A stretch of 23,939 nucleotides of DNA, taken from an uncultured Porphyromonadaceae bacterium (lineage in GTDB: Bacteria > Bacteroidota > Bacteroidia > Bacteroidales > Barnesiellaceae_A). The position numbers were made by a program, and so were the translations under genes. Below, piece after piece: positions 15,348 to 23,274 of the stretch (positions are counted from its first letter, which is position 1; the number at the start of each line of letters is the position of its first letter). The notes below the pieces were generated by a model. The model was not told the DNA's origin, made no database searches, and worked only from the letters and a program-made list of their open reading frames with translations. The stretch lies in NCBI GenBank assembly GCA_900542255.1, contig UQMR01000033.1, positions 1 through 23,939 on the forward strand, read 5' to 3'.

Positions 15348-16199
15348 TTATTCTGTTGTTTGGTCGGGTATTACCGGGCATTCGTTGCATTGCAGAACGA
15401 CGCGGTTGCCGTTATTTTCGCAGGCAAAGGCTACGATGTGGCAGTTCTCGGCGTTCCACTCGGCAGGGAGTGTCACGGTGTGGGTATAGGTTGCTGTTTC
15501 GCCCTGTGGCAGCGAAGCAAGGCTCTCGCCCCACGTGCCATTGACGGCAGTGCGCAACACGTGGTTGTGCACATAGTCGTAGATGAGCTCGCTCCCGTTC
15601 ATTTGTGCCGCTACAATGCCGCTTTCGGTGAGATATACCTGCAAATTGAGGTTGGCAGGCATATTTTGCAAAGCCTCTATCGTGGTGGTGATGGTGGCTG
15701 TGCGCGAGGTCTCATCGTAGCTGCATGTCGGGGTTATCTCCATGATGGGCTCTTCGGCCAATTCGGCAATGACCGATGTCATCCACTTGTCGCGTATCGT
15801 AGAGGCTACGACTCCGTCGAAAGTTTTACGGTCGACCATGGCAGCCGGGTATCCTTGGGGGGCGTAGGTCTCGTTATAGGTATCTCCGGCCTCGGTACGA
15901 AGGTCCATGTCGCTGAATGCGCTTCCCGTGGGCATGGCATACATGCCGGCATGTATGGCAACGGCGACGACGCGCCCTTCGTAGTAGGACTGTATGTCGG
16001 CAATGGTTTGTGCTCCCGTCGGGCAGTTGGGGCATTTCCGTCCGGTGAATTCTTCAATAAGCACACGTTTTACGGCCGTTGTGGGAGGCTCGGGTGTCGT
16101 CTCCATGATGTAACGGTCGTTTTCGCCTATCACGTCGCAGGCTGTGAAGATGCCGGCGAATAATGTTGTTGCAATGATATATAGTGGTATGCGTTTCAT
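15348..16199 (-). CDS. Omp28-family outer-membrane lipoprotein with thioredoxin-like CPNC
   Basis: The 283-residue protein starts with a lipoprotein signal whose lipobox ends FTAC at Cys21; an upstream in-frame start at 16262 would bury this signal. The Omp28 domain opens with VKRVLIEEFTGRKCPNCPTG, placing a thioredoxin-type CPNC pair at Cys56/Cys59. It continues with VAVAIHAGMYA and an APQGYPAAMVDRK strand that has the cis-proline-like P of thioredoxin folds (GYPA). The second half is beta-rich. Omp28 was described as a surface lipoprotein of Porphyromonas gingivalis of uncertain role. Here the CXXC pair and the TlpA and DsbD neighbours point to thiol chemistry, which is inference. It begins 5 bases after the DUF6029-like gene and is surely co-transcribed with it. 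Confidence 0.87.
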   Translation of the reverse strand: MKRIPLYIIATTLFAGIFTACDVIGENDRYIMETTPEPPTTAVKRVLIEEFTGRKCPNCPTGAQTIADIQSYYEGRVVAVAIHAGMYAMPTGSAFSDMDLRTEAGDTYNETYAPQGYPAAMVDRKTFDGVVASTIRDKWMTSVIAELAEEPIMEITPTCSYDETSRTATITTTIEALQNMPANLNLQVYLTESGIVAAQMNGSELIYDYVHNHVLRTAVNGTWGESLASLPQGETATYTHTVTLPAEWNAENCHIVAFACENNGNRVVLQCNECPVIPDQTTE

Positions 16200-16204
16200 T
16201 CGTG

Positions 16205-17872
16205 TCAGAAGTTGTAAGAGTATGAGATTTGAACACCTCGCGTGGCAGGGATGTAACGGCATACGCCACCGGCGCAGTTATATCCGGCGCGGGTGCGTAC
16301 GTAGCCTGCTTGCAGGCGGTGTGACTTGTAGGTGCCGGTAACGAGAGCCTGGTAATAGTGCAGGTTGGTGCTGCCGGTATTCCACATGTCGGATACGGTA
16401 AACATCAGGTAGGGGAGTACCGATACTTCGGCAAGTCCATATACCCAATCGCCTTGGTCTTGCTTGGTGTGCAGGTATTGCAATTCGACACGGGCTGTGA
16501 CTTTGCGGCTTATCTGGTACTTGCCGTCGAGTACGATGATGTGGGAGTTTATCATACCGCCTTCGCCTTCGATAACGCTCTTGTTGTACTTTTGGAACAT
16601 GTACATGGCGTTGAGCTTGAAGTCTTTGGTGAACTTCTTGTTTATCTCCAATCCGGCCTCGGCATAGAGTAACCCGCCCATGCCGAAGAAGGGCGATGTA
16701 TAACCGTTGCTGCCCATGGCGCCGTATTTGCCTACGGAGGCATTGGAAAGCGTGGGCTCTACCATGTTGCGCTCGATGTCATAGATGAGCGACCCTCGTA
16801 AAATAAGGTCGGTGCCGTAACGTCCGCCCAGCGCCGTCTTCCGCTTGAAGGTATAGCGGAACTCGCCTTGGAATGCCCATTCGCCCATCATTTGTGTGGC
16901 GTAAGGGTAGAGGGCAGCAAGGGCGTAGGTGTGCTGGTAGGTGAAGGCCGGCAGGTAGTTGACATAGCATGCCGATGATTTCGGGTCGGCCGAGCGCTCT
17001 GTGCGGAAAGCAAAGTTGTCGCTGCGCTTGGCTTGGAGCAAAAGGCTCATACCGCGTTGCGAGTAAGAGGCCGAGAGCATGGCTACCTGCCCCGGACGAT
17101 ATATGTAGCCGTTGCTTGCCGAAGGGTCGTTGGCCTTGTAGGCATATTCGGCGAGCAGGTCGAAGCCTCCTTTGCCGAATTTGATGCGGGCATCGAATGC
17201 TCCTACGTTTTGCGGCAGATTGAGGCGATAGCCGGGAGCGGCATAGATGTCTTCGTCTCCCTCATGGCGCGATACGTAGGAAAGACCCAGCATGAGCCGG
17301 GTGTTGTGCTCGCTCATAGGCTTAATCCACTCTTCGAATGTGAGTTCGAGGTCTCCTCCGTAGATGGCGGCATTGGTCCATTCCCAATAGTGGCGTTGCA
17401 CGCCACCCAGTACTTTGATGCGTGCGCCCGGGATGATAGAGGTGACGACGCGGCCTCCCAAGATGGAGTTGTCGACACCCAGCGAGCGCTCTTCATAACC
17501 ATACAGGATGAATCCGCTACCGAATTGCTCGTAGAACGTACCGCCCGTAATCTCTGTCTTGGCGATATTTCCTGTGGCGTAGAAGTGCGGCAAGCCCCAC
17601 CCTTTGAAGTCTTGCTCGAAGCCGGGGAGGGGATATTCCAGAAATTCGACACGCAGGCCTGCCGAGATATATTTGCTGAATGCGTTCAGTGTCAGGTAGG
17701 TGTTGGTGTTGAAGGCGCCGGTGTTTTCTGTGCCGATGGCGTCGTCCTGTTGAGGCACGAGCATGTCGCTTTGAATGTTGCCTGTAATAGACGCTTCGCC
17801 CAAATCTACGGCATGCGAAGCTCCGGCAACAGTCAGCGCAACGGCTGTAACGAGTGCTATGCGGTGTTTCAT
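16205..17872 (-). CDS. DUF6029-like outer-membrane beta-barrel protein
   Basis: The 555-residue protein has a signal peptide cleaved near Ala21 (ASHAV). The mature part alternates polar and aromatic or hydrophobic residues in many beta strands, as in FNTNTYLTLNAFSKYISAGL, ARIKVLGGVQRHYWEW, FDLLAEYAYKAND and KVTARVELQYLHTK. It ends in aromatic YSYNF, the C-terminal signal recognised by the barrel-assembly machinery. The opening region with ITGNIQSDML and the length fit the DUF6029 family of Bacteroidetes, whose function is not known. The tight spacing, 6 bases after tlpA and 5 before the Omp28 lipoprotein gene, suggests that the barrel and lipoprotein act together at the outer membrane, for example as a channel or surface display complex. 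That role is inferred only. Confidence 0.8.
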   Translation of the reverse strand: MKHRIALVTAVALTVAGASHAVDLGEASITGNIQSDMLVPQQDDAIGTENTGAFNTNTYLTLNAFSKYISAGLRVEFLEYPLPGFEQDFKGWGLPHFYATGNIAKTEITGGTFYEQFGSGFILYGYEERSLGVDNSILGGRVVTSIIPGARIKVLGGVQRHYWEWTNAAIYGGDLELTFEEWIKPMSEHNTRLMLGLSYVSRHEGDEDIYAAPGYRLNLPQNVGAFDARIKFGKGGFDLLAEYAYKANDPSASNGYIYRPGQVAMLSASYSQRGMSLLLQAKRSDNFAFRTERSADPKSSACYVNYLPAFTYQHTYALAALYPYATQMMGEWAFQGEFRYTFKRKTALGGRYGTDLILRGSLIYDIERNMVEPTLSNASVGKYGAMGSNGYTSPFFGMGGLLYAEAGLEINKKFTKDFKLNAMYMFQKYNKSVIEGEGGMINSHIIVLDGKYQISRKVTARVELQYLHTKQDQGDWVYGLAEVSVLPYLMFTVSDMWNTGSTNLHYYQALVTGTYKSHRLQAGYVRTRAGYNCAGGVCRYIPATRGVQISYSYNF

Positions 17873-17878
17873 CGGTTG

Positions 17879-18373
17879 TTATTTGCTTTTCTTGGCGATG
17901 GCCTCACGAACAACCTCGATGAGGTGATTTTCAGAACCTTCGGTATACTGTGTGCGCGTTTCGATGATGTTGTTGTTGCCGTCGATGACAAATACCGTAG
18001 GAACAAGGTTGACGCCCATGGCGCGTTTGAAGTCGCCGTTGGGGTCGAGCAATACTTCATATTCGTAGTTCTTGCTGTTTACAAGGGGTTTTACCTTCGA
18101 TTCGTCCTGAGCCTTGTCTATCGATACAGCGATGAGTTTGACACCTGTTTCGTCCTGCCAGTCGGGATAAACATCGCGGATAGCATCCAACTCGCGCAGG
18201 CAGGGTTTGCACCATGTGGCGAAGAAGCTGATGATGTATGGCTTGCCGTCATTGTTGAGTTTGGCGGTATCCACACGTTTTCCGTCGATGTCTTTCAACT
18301 GTACCGAGGGAAGCTCGGCAAAAGATGTGAAAGCTAAAAATAATGCTGCCGTAGCAATCATAAACTTTTTCAT
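17879..18373 (-). CDS. TlpA/ResA-like periplasmic thioredoxin
   Basis: The 164-residue protein has a signal peptide (cleavage near Ala19, TSFAE) and one thioredoxin-like domain of the TlpA/ResA/AhpC-TSA type. The active site is FFATWCKPCLREL, with Cys55 and Cys58 in WCKPC. It is followed by LIAVSIDKAQDE and the VNLVPTVFVIDGN strand with the cis-proline. Proteins of this type reduce disulfides in the periplasm, classically in cytochrome c maturation, and are fed by DsbD or CcdA. No cytochrome c genes are near; the neighbours are envelope proteins with CXXC motifs and a DsbD. I chose ATG 18373 because it begins the signal peptide. A TTG at 18424 extends the frame but would bury it. This is the first gene of the cluster and has a repeat-rich leader. 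Confidence 0.9.
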   Translation of the reverse strand: MKKFMIATAALFLAFTSFAELPSVQLKDIDGKRVDTAKLNNDGKPYIISFFATWCKPCLRELDAIRDVYPDWQDETGVKLIAVSIDKAQDESKVKPLVNSKNYEYEVLLDPNGDFKRAMGVNLVPTVFVIDGNNNIIETRTQYTEGSENHLIEVVREAIAKKSK

Positions 18374-18376
18374 AAC

Positions 18377-18457
18377 TGTCAGTCTTTTATAGGTGGTTTT
18401 TATATACTTGTTTTTGCGTTCCAAAATTCATTGTCAGTCTCCTTATATATGTCAGTC
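18377..18457 (-). repeat. Three direct repeats of TGTCAGTC in the tlpA leader
   Basis: TGTCAGTC occurs at 18377-18384, 18432-18439 and 18450-18457, read as GACTGACA in the leftward transcript. All three copies are inside 81 bases, between the predicted transcription start (about 18520) and the tlpA start codon. Spacing is uneven (47 and 10 bases between copies). They could be binding sites for an RNA- or DNA-binding regulator, or a slippage relic. Confidence 0.5.
18387..18431 (-). CDS. Possible 14-residue leader peptide upstream of tlpA
   Basis: ATG at 18431 opens a 14-codon frame (MNFGTQKQVYKNHL) ending in TAA at 18389-18387, 13 bases before the tlpA ATG. It is preceded by AAGGAG (18444-18439) at 7 bases, an ideal Shine-Dalgarno arrangement that is rare in this phylum and absent before the other genes here. 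It may be a translated leader, or the purine-rich site may be chance. No amino-acid run suggests classic attenuation. Confidence 0.3.
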   Translation of the reverse strand: MNFGTQKQVYKNHL

Positions 18458-18525
18458 AAATGTTGTAGCCCGCCGAGGGGCGGATTTCGGTGGGAACATT
18501 TGCCGTATACTTATGCTTTTGATGG

Positions 18526-18533
18526 CAAAAATA
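18526..18533 (-). promoter_or_regulatory. Promoter -7 element for the tlpA-led envelope redox cluster
   Basis: Read leftward, TATTTTTG (18533-18526) followed by CC matches TAnnTTTG. No good -33 element is found at 19-21 bases. The predicted leader is about 145 bases long and contains the TGTCAGTC repeats and the possible leader peptide. Confidence 0.5.
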
Positions 18534-18603
18534 ATGAATTTTTCAGACAATCGGATGTTTTGTGTATAAAAAAACGGATTCTCTGTGAAATAATTGTATT
18601 CGT

Positions 18604-19806
18604 TTAATTTCTTGGCGTATTGTAGGTCTTGGCAAGTCCGCCCTCGGATGTCTCTTTGTAGAGGCTGGGCAGGTCGTGTCCTGTCTCTCGCATGGCACGT
18701 ACCACATTGTCGAATGATACGCGATGCCGTCCGTCGGAGAACATCGAGTAGGTGCTTGCATCGTAGGCGCGTGTGGCTGCAAAGGCGTTGCGCTCTATGC
18801 AGGGTATCTGTACTAGCCCGCACACAGGGTCGCATGTGAGTCCTAAGTGGTGTTCGAGGGCCATCTCTGCGGCATATTCTATTTGCGATGCCGACCCGCC
18901 TGACAGCTGACATGCCGCGGCTGCGGCCATGGCGCAAGCCACGCCTATTTCTCCTTGACATCCGACCTGTGCTCCTGAAATGGAGGCGTTCTCCTTGACG
19001 ACGTTGCCGAAGAGTCCTGCCGTAGCCAAGGCGCGTATGATACGGGAGTCGGGGATGCCGGCATGTTTTTTCATATAGTATAATACAGCCGGCAATACGC
19101 CGCACGAGCCGCAGGTGGGGGCCGTAACGATGATACCGCCGGCGGCATTCTCTTCAATGGCGGCAAGGGCGTATGCGTAGATAAAGCCGCTGCTTTGCAG
19201 GGCTCCTGCCGAGTTGTGGGCGTGGATGAGGTAATCGCCCGCTTTGCGACGCACGCCTAAGCATCCCGGCAAAAGGCCTTCGGTATCGAGCCCGCGCAAT
19301 ATCTCTTCTTGCATAGATTTCCATATCTCCGAGAGGTAGTCCCAGATAATGTGCCCTTCGCATTGCTCTACATATTCCCAGAAGCTGTGCCCCATCATTT
19401 TACACCAGTCCAGTATCTCGCGTATGGTTGTTTTGTCATATATGGGAGTTGCGCTCACGGGGTCGTCGCTGAGTGCTCCGCCGCCGGTGCTGTAAGTCGT
19501 CCATGAGAGCATGAGAGAGCCTTGGCTGTCGTATGCGTCGAATTTCATGCCGTTGGGATGCTCCGGCAGGAACTCCTGCGGTTTCCATACGATGTCGGTA
19601 GGGGCATTTTTCATCAAAACGTCATTGATGGCAACATCGGTAAGGTGCCCTTTGCCTGTGGCGGCAAGGCTTCCGTATAGGGTTACTTCATATCGGGTAG
19701 CGTCCGGGGTGCGTTGTAGAAAAATTTGTGCGGCGCGGCGTGGTGCCATGGTGTGACTGCTCGACGGCCCGCGCCCGATGCGGAAAATATGTTTGATAGT
19801 ATCCAT
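18604..19806 (-). CDS. sdaA: L-serine ammonia-lyase, iron-sulfur type (single chain)
   Basis: This cytoplasmic enzyme deaminates L-serine to pyruvate and ammonia using a [4Fe-4S] cluster. The 400-residue chain joins both parts of the bacterial enzyme: the beta (ACT-like) domain starting with the family signature IGRGPSSSHTMAP (residues 10-22), and the alpha catalytic domain with TAPTCGSCGVLPA (228-240). Cluster-ligand candidates are Cys283 (GCQGEIG), Cys325 (CDPVCG) and Cys336 (IPCIERN). Their spacing of 42 and 11 residues is that expected for this type. I chose ATG 19806; a frame extension to 19821 adds five residues with no family match. A fully matching promoter lies 47 bases upstream, divergent from the wza promoter, so the gene is likely monocistronic. 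Confidence 0.95.
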   Translation of the reverse strand: MDTIKHIFRIGRGPSSSHTMAPRRAAQIFLQRTPDATRYEVTLYGSLAATGKGHLTDVAINDVLMKNAPTDIVWKPQEFLPEHPNGMKFDAYDSQGSLMLSWTTYSTGGGALSDDPVSATPIYDKTTIREILDWCKMMGHSFWEYVEQCEGHIIWDYLSEIWKSMQEEILRGLDTEGLLPGCLGVRRKAGDYLIHAHNSAGALQSSGFIYAYALAAIEENAAGGIIVTAPTCGSCGVLPAVLYYMKKHAGIPDSRIIRALATAGLFGNVVKENASISGAQVGCQGEIGVACAMAAAAACQLSGGSASQIEYAAEMALEHHLGLTCDPVCGLVQIPCIERNAFAATRAYDASTYSMFSDGRHRVSFDNVVRAMRETGHDLPSLYKETSEGGLAKTYNTPRN

Positions 19807-19852
19807 GCTCAGTACAATCAAGTAGCTTGCGCAGCTTGTAAAAAAATCATGG

Positions 19853-19882
19853 CAAACTTACATAAAATATCGAAATCGGCAA
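19853..19882 (-). promoter_or_regulatory. Bacteroidetes-type promoter for sdaA
   Basis: Read leftward, TTG (19882-19880), a 19-base spacer and TAAGTTTG (19860-19853) match the consensus. The predicted start is near 19846, about 40 bases before the ATG. Confidence 0.7.
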
Positions 19883-19973
19883 CTTTTTGATGTGTTAAAG
19901 TGTTACATGATATCGTTTGAATCAAGGTTGTGTGAATGCCATTGGCTGCGTGTGCCGAAAAAATGTAATATAC

Positions 19974-20004
19974 TTTGTAGTAAAAGAAAAAAGTATTAAA
20001 TTTG
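19974..20004 (+). promoter_or_regulatory. Bacteroidetes-type promoter for wza-wzc
   Basis: TTTG (19974-19977), a 19-base spacer and TAAATTTG (19997-20004) are a complete match to the consensus. This is the best promoter in the window. Transcription should start near 20011, giving a leader of only about 20 bases. Confidence 0.8.
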
Positions 20005-20029
20005 CAACGCTTAAATTGCTTTTGAAATA

Positions 20030-20839
20030 ATGAGAAAAATTTTTATACTATTACCGATACTGCTGTTGTTTGTCTCTTGCCAGTCGGCAAAGCAAGTGCC
20101 CTATCTGCAAAATGTGGATGAAATCCCTGCCGATGTTTTGGCCAAAGCCACATACGTTCCCGAGCAGATATTGATGCCCGGCGATCTGCTTGACATTACT
20201 GTTATGGCTACCGACCGTGTCTCGGTGCAACCGTTCAACCGCAGGGTGGTCGATTTGTCCAAGTCGTCGGGCTCGTTGACATCCGACGAATTGAATTTCT
20301 ATCTCGTCGATAATTCGGGATACATAGATATGCCGGTGCTGGGGCGTATATATGTGCAGGGGATGACCAAATCGGAGTTGGAAAATTATATCCGCGAGGA
20401 GATATATCCCAAATACATCCACGAGGTGCCTGCCGTGACGGTGCGTTTTGAGAACTTCCGTATTTCGGTCACGGGCGATGTGGCGCGCCCCGGTTCGTTC
20501 ATAGTCCCCAATGAGCGTGTCAACGTCTTGGAGGCGATAGCAATGGCCGGCGACCTGAATATAACCGGTCGGCGCGATAATGTGCTTCTGGTACGTGTCA
20601 ATGCCGACGGCTCGCGTACGACGGCCCGTCTTGACCTTACCGACAAAGACCTCATACTCTCGCCCTACTTTTATTTGCAGCAAAACGATGTGCTGTATGT
20701 AGAACCCAACATCTCAAAAGCACGTTCTTCGACGGTAGTGCCTCCTACGGCCTCGTTGGCTATCAGTATTATAGGCTCGGCATTGTCGGTAGCTTCTTTA
20801 ATAATGACAATTTTGAACTTCACGAACATCACGAAGTAA
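20030..20839 (+). CDS. Polysaccharide export lipoprotein (Wza/BexD family)
   Basis: The 269-residue protein has a lipoprotein signal ending FVSC (Cys17). The polysaccharide export domain follows (EQILMPGDLLDITVMATD near 44-61, then DNSGYIDMPVLGRIYVQGMT near 96-115). Next comes an SLBB-like ligand-binding domain, with VTGDVARPGSFIVPNERVNV near 145-165 and the AIAMAGDLNITGRRDNVLLVR block. A hydrophobic C-terminal stretch (about 240-265) may be the helix that crosses the outer membrane in Wza-type octameric channels. It exports capsular or exopolysaccharide across the outer membrane together with the Wzc-like kinase encoded next. Only one base separates its stop codon from the wzc start. It is shorter than E. 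coli Wza (about 380 residues) but normal for Bacteroidetes. Confidence 0.92.
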   Translation: MRKIFILLPILLLFVSCQSAKQVPYLQNVDEIPADVLAKATYVPEQILMPGDLLDITVMATDRVSVQPFNRRVVDLSKSSGSLTSDELNFYLVDNSGYIDMPVLGRIYVQGMTKSELENYIREEIYPKYIHEVPAVTVRFENFRISVTGDVARPGSFIVPNERVNVLEAIAMAGDLNITGRRDNVLLVRVNADGSRTTARLDLTDKDLILSPYFYLQQNDVLYVEPNISKARSSTVVPPTASLAISIIGSALSVASLIMTILNFTNITK

Positions 20840-20840
20840 C

Positions 20841-23261
20841 ATGGAAAACAATAATATCAATTTGCAACAAGGGAACGAGCAGGAAGAAAACGGTGGCTTT
20901 GATTTTACCTTGTTCCTGTTAGAGTGTCTGTCGCACTGGAAATGGTTCTTGTTGAGCCTTATCGTGGTATTGGGCTTCGCGGTATACTATACTATGAAAT
21001 CGGTACCCATATACAATGTAAAAGCATTGGTACTGATGGTAGACAAATGGTCGAAAAGCGAAAGCGACGTCTTAACGCAGAGCCTTGGCATAACATCGGG
21101 TGTAGATAATATCTTCAATGAAATAGAGGTGATGCGTTCTCGCACCATCGTTAAGAAAGTGGTAGACGATCTCGACCTGTATGCCTCATATAGCATGAAG
21201 GGCAAGGTACGCAACCAGCCGCTTTATAACAATACGCCCTTTGTGGTGCGTCCCGACTCTACGACCAATATAGGCCAGATGCAGACCTCTTTGAATTTTA
21301 CGATAAAACCTGCTACCGCCGATGGTACGTACAACATAGAAGTGAAGTATGTCTTTGAAAAAGAAAAGAAAGAGGCGGAGTTTGCCACAAAAGAGTTTCC
21401 TTTTACGGCATACATCCCGGCAGTAGGCACTTTTGTCATAGAGCATGTCATGGGTTACGACTCTATACAGAATGAGCTGTATGTCACTTTGAGAAATCCC
21501 AATGATGTCGCAAAGTCGATTGCATCGGGGTTGAAGATATCACAGTTCGACAAAAACACGCTCCTGCTCGATATATCCTACAATACCCCGATAGAGCAGA
21601 TGGGTATAGATATCATCAACCGCGTGGTATATTATTACAATGAAGATGGTATTGCCGAGAAAAACCGCGCGGCAAATAATACCGAGGCATTTATCAACAA
21701 ACGGCTTGTGGCCATACAAAAAGAGCTCTCGACCGTAGAAGAAGAGGTAGAGCAGTATCGTACACAACGCGGGCTTACCGATATATCGTCCGAAGCCCAG
21801 TTATACCTGCAACAGACCGGCGAGGCCGATAAGGAGCGCAGCGAACTCGATGTACAGCTCAGCCTGGTAGAGTATGTAGAGACTTTCTTGGGCGAGAGTG
21901 AGAATATATTTGCTCCCATACCGGCCCTCGGAATCACCGATGACGGGCTCCGTTCGGTTATAAGCGACTACAATAAGGCTATTGCCGCGCGTGAGAAGCT
22001 GCTTAGCACATCGAGCGAAAATAACCCTGTCGTGCAAGAGTATACACAGAACATCAGAGCCTTGCGCTCCAATGTGTTGCAGGGTGTAGCCTCTACCCGC
22101 CGCGGCATAGAGCTGCGCAAGAAAGATATACAACGGCAAGATTCAGAGATAGAAGAAAAAATACGCAACGTGCCGCAGTATGAGCGCGAGCTTACCGACA
22201 TTATGCGTCAGCAGCGCATCAAAGAAAACCTCTTTGTATTTCTGCTCGAAAAACGCGAGGAGAATGCCCTTACGCAAACTCTCGCGGTAGGCGATGCACG
22301 CATGGTAGATGAGCCGTCGAGTGACGGTATAGTAGCGCCGCAGAAGATGAAAATCTTCTTTGGAGCCTTTATCATAGCTCTGCTCATACCCGCTTGCATT
22401 ATCTTCCTCAAACGGCTTATGTTCCCGGCATTCCAAGACAAGGTAGAACTCGAACGCCTCACCAATATCCCCGTATTGGCCGAGTTGCCCCATAACGGAA
22501 GCAACGATTTCTTTGTGGTGAGAGAGAAGAGCAACGACGCCATTGCAGAGCTCTTCCGCCTATTGCGGAATAACCTGCAATTCTGTTTCAGTTCGCCCGA
22601 GAAAAAGGTGGTATTGGTCACCTCTTCGGTATCGAAAGAGGGCAAGACTTTCGTTTCGTCCAACCTTGCAGTCTCTTTCGCCCTCACAGGCAAGAAAGTC
22701 ATTTTGGTGGGACTCGATATACGCCGTCCGCGTATCGCATATCACTTCGATTTGCCCAATAAGAAGGGCGTCACCAACTATCTGTCGGGACAGATAACCG
22801 ATATCGATGAGCTGATACAACATTCGGGCAAGGTAGATACCCTCGACATCCTCTCGGGAGGTCCCATCCCGCCCAACCCCAATGAGCTGTTGCTCAATCC
22901 CAATCTCGACAAGCTCTTTGCCGAGCTGCGCGAGCGATACGATTATATCATCATCGACTCGGCTCCCGTATGTATGGTATCAGACTCGTTCCTCATCAAC
23001 CGAGTTGTAGACGTCACACTCTTCGTGACACGTGCAGCCTATACATCCCGCAGCCATATCAAGGCATTGAATCCGCTGGCTGTCAACAATAAGCTCAATT
23101 CGTTGTACCTCTGTATCAACGACGTCAACATTACGAGCCACACCTATTCCTATCGCAGGTATGGTTACAGCTACGGTACAACCACCTATGGCAGCTACGG
23201 GTATGGCGAAGATAATGACAGCCATGAGCATAAGAAACGCCATTGGTTTAAGCGTAAGTGA
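20841..23261 (+). CDS. Wzc-type polysaccharide co-polymerase and tyrosine kinase (BY-kinase)
   Basis: The 806-residue inner-membrane protein fuses the Wzz chain-length domain to a cytoplasmic tyrosine kinase. A first membrane helix (about 32-50) precedes a large periplasmic region with coiled-coil stretches (about 275-480, including LVAIQKELSTVEEEVEQYR). The second membrane helix is near 505-525. In the kinase, Walker A is SVSKEGKT (596-603), Walker A' is LVGLDIRRPR (622-631, with Gly where many relatives have Asp), and Walker B is IIIDSAP (703-709). The tail holds eight tyrosines between 769 and 788, the usual autophosphorylation cluster. The kinase cycle controls polymer length and export through the outer-membrane Wza partner encoded one base upstream. 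A terminator follows 13 bases after the stop, so no sugar transferases are co-transcribed downstream. Confidence 0.94.
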   Translation: MENNNINLQQGNEQEENGGFDFTLFLLECLSHWKWFLLSLIVVLGFAVYYTMKSVPIYNVKALVLMVDKWSKSESDVLTQSLGITSGVDNIFNEIEVMRSRTIVKKVVDDLDLYASYSMKGKVRNQPLYNNTPFVVRPDSTTNIGQMQTSLNFTIKPATADGTYNIEVKYVFEKEKKEAEFATKEFPFTAYIPAVGTFVIEHVMGYDSIQNELYVTLRNPNDVAKSIASGLKISQFDKNTLLLDISYNTPIEQMGIDIINRVVYYYNEDGIAEKNRAANNTEAFINKRLVAIQKELSTVEEEVEQYRTQRGLTDISSEAQLYLQQTGEADKERSELDVQLSLVEYVETFLGESENIFAPIPALGITDDGLRSVISDYNKAIAAREKLLSTSSENNPVVQEYTQNIRALRSNVLQGVASTRRGIELRKKDIQRQDSEIEEKIRNVPQYERELTDIMRQQRIKENLFVFLLEKREENALTQTLAVGDARMVDEPSSDGIVAPQKMKIFFGAFIIALLIPACIIFLKRLMFPAFQDKVELERLTNIPVLAELPHNGSNDFFVVREKSNDAIAELFRLLRNNLQFCFSSPEKKVVLVTSSVSKEGKTFVSSNLAVSFALTGKKVILVGLDIRRPRIAYHFDLPNKKGVTNYLSGQITDIDELIQHSGKVDTLDILSGGPIPPNPNELLLNPNLDKLFAELRERYDYIIIDSAPVCMVSDSFLINRVVDVTLFVTRAAYTSRSHIKALNPLAVNNKLNSLYLCINDVNITSHTYSYRRYGYSYGTTTYGSYGYGEDNDSHEHKKRHWFKRK

Positions 23262-23274
23262 GTAGATTATAAGA

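Noticed and set aside
16200..16262. Upstream start for the Omp28 lipoprotein
   Set aside because: It would overlap the upstream DUF6029-like gene and hide the lipoprotein signal that begins at 16199.
17033..18337. Open frame of 434 codons on the plus strand across the DUF6029-like and tlpA genes
   Set aside because: It is antisense to two genes with signal peptides and clear domain patterns, and it has no motif of its own.
18374..18424. TTG-initiated extension of the TlpA-like gene
   Set aside because: It adds 17 charged residues before a normal signal peptide, and the ATG at 18373 gives the expected N-terminus.
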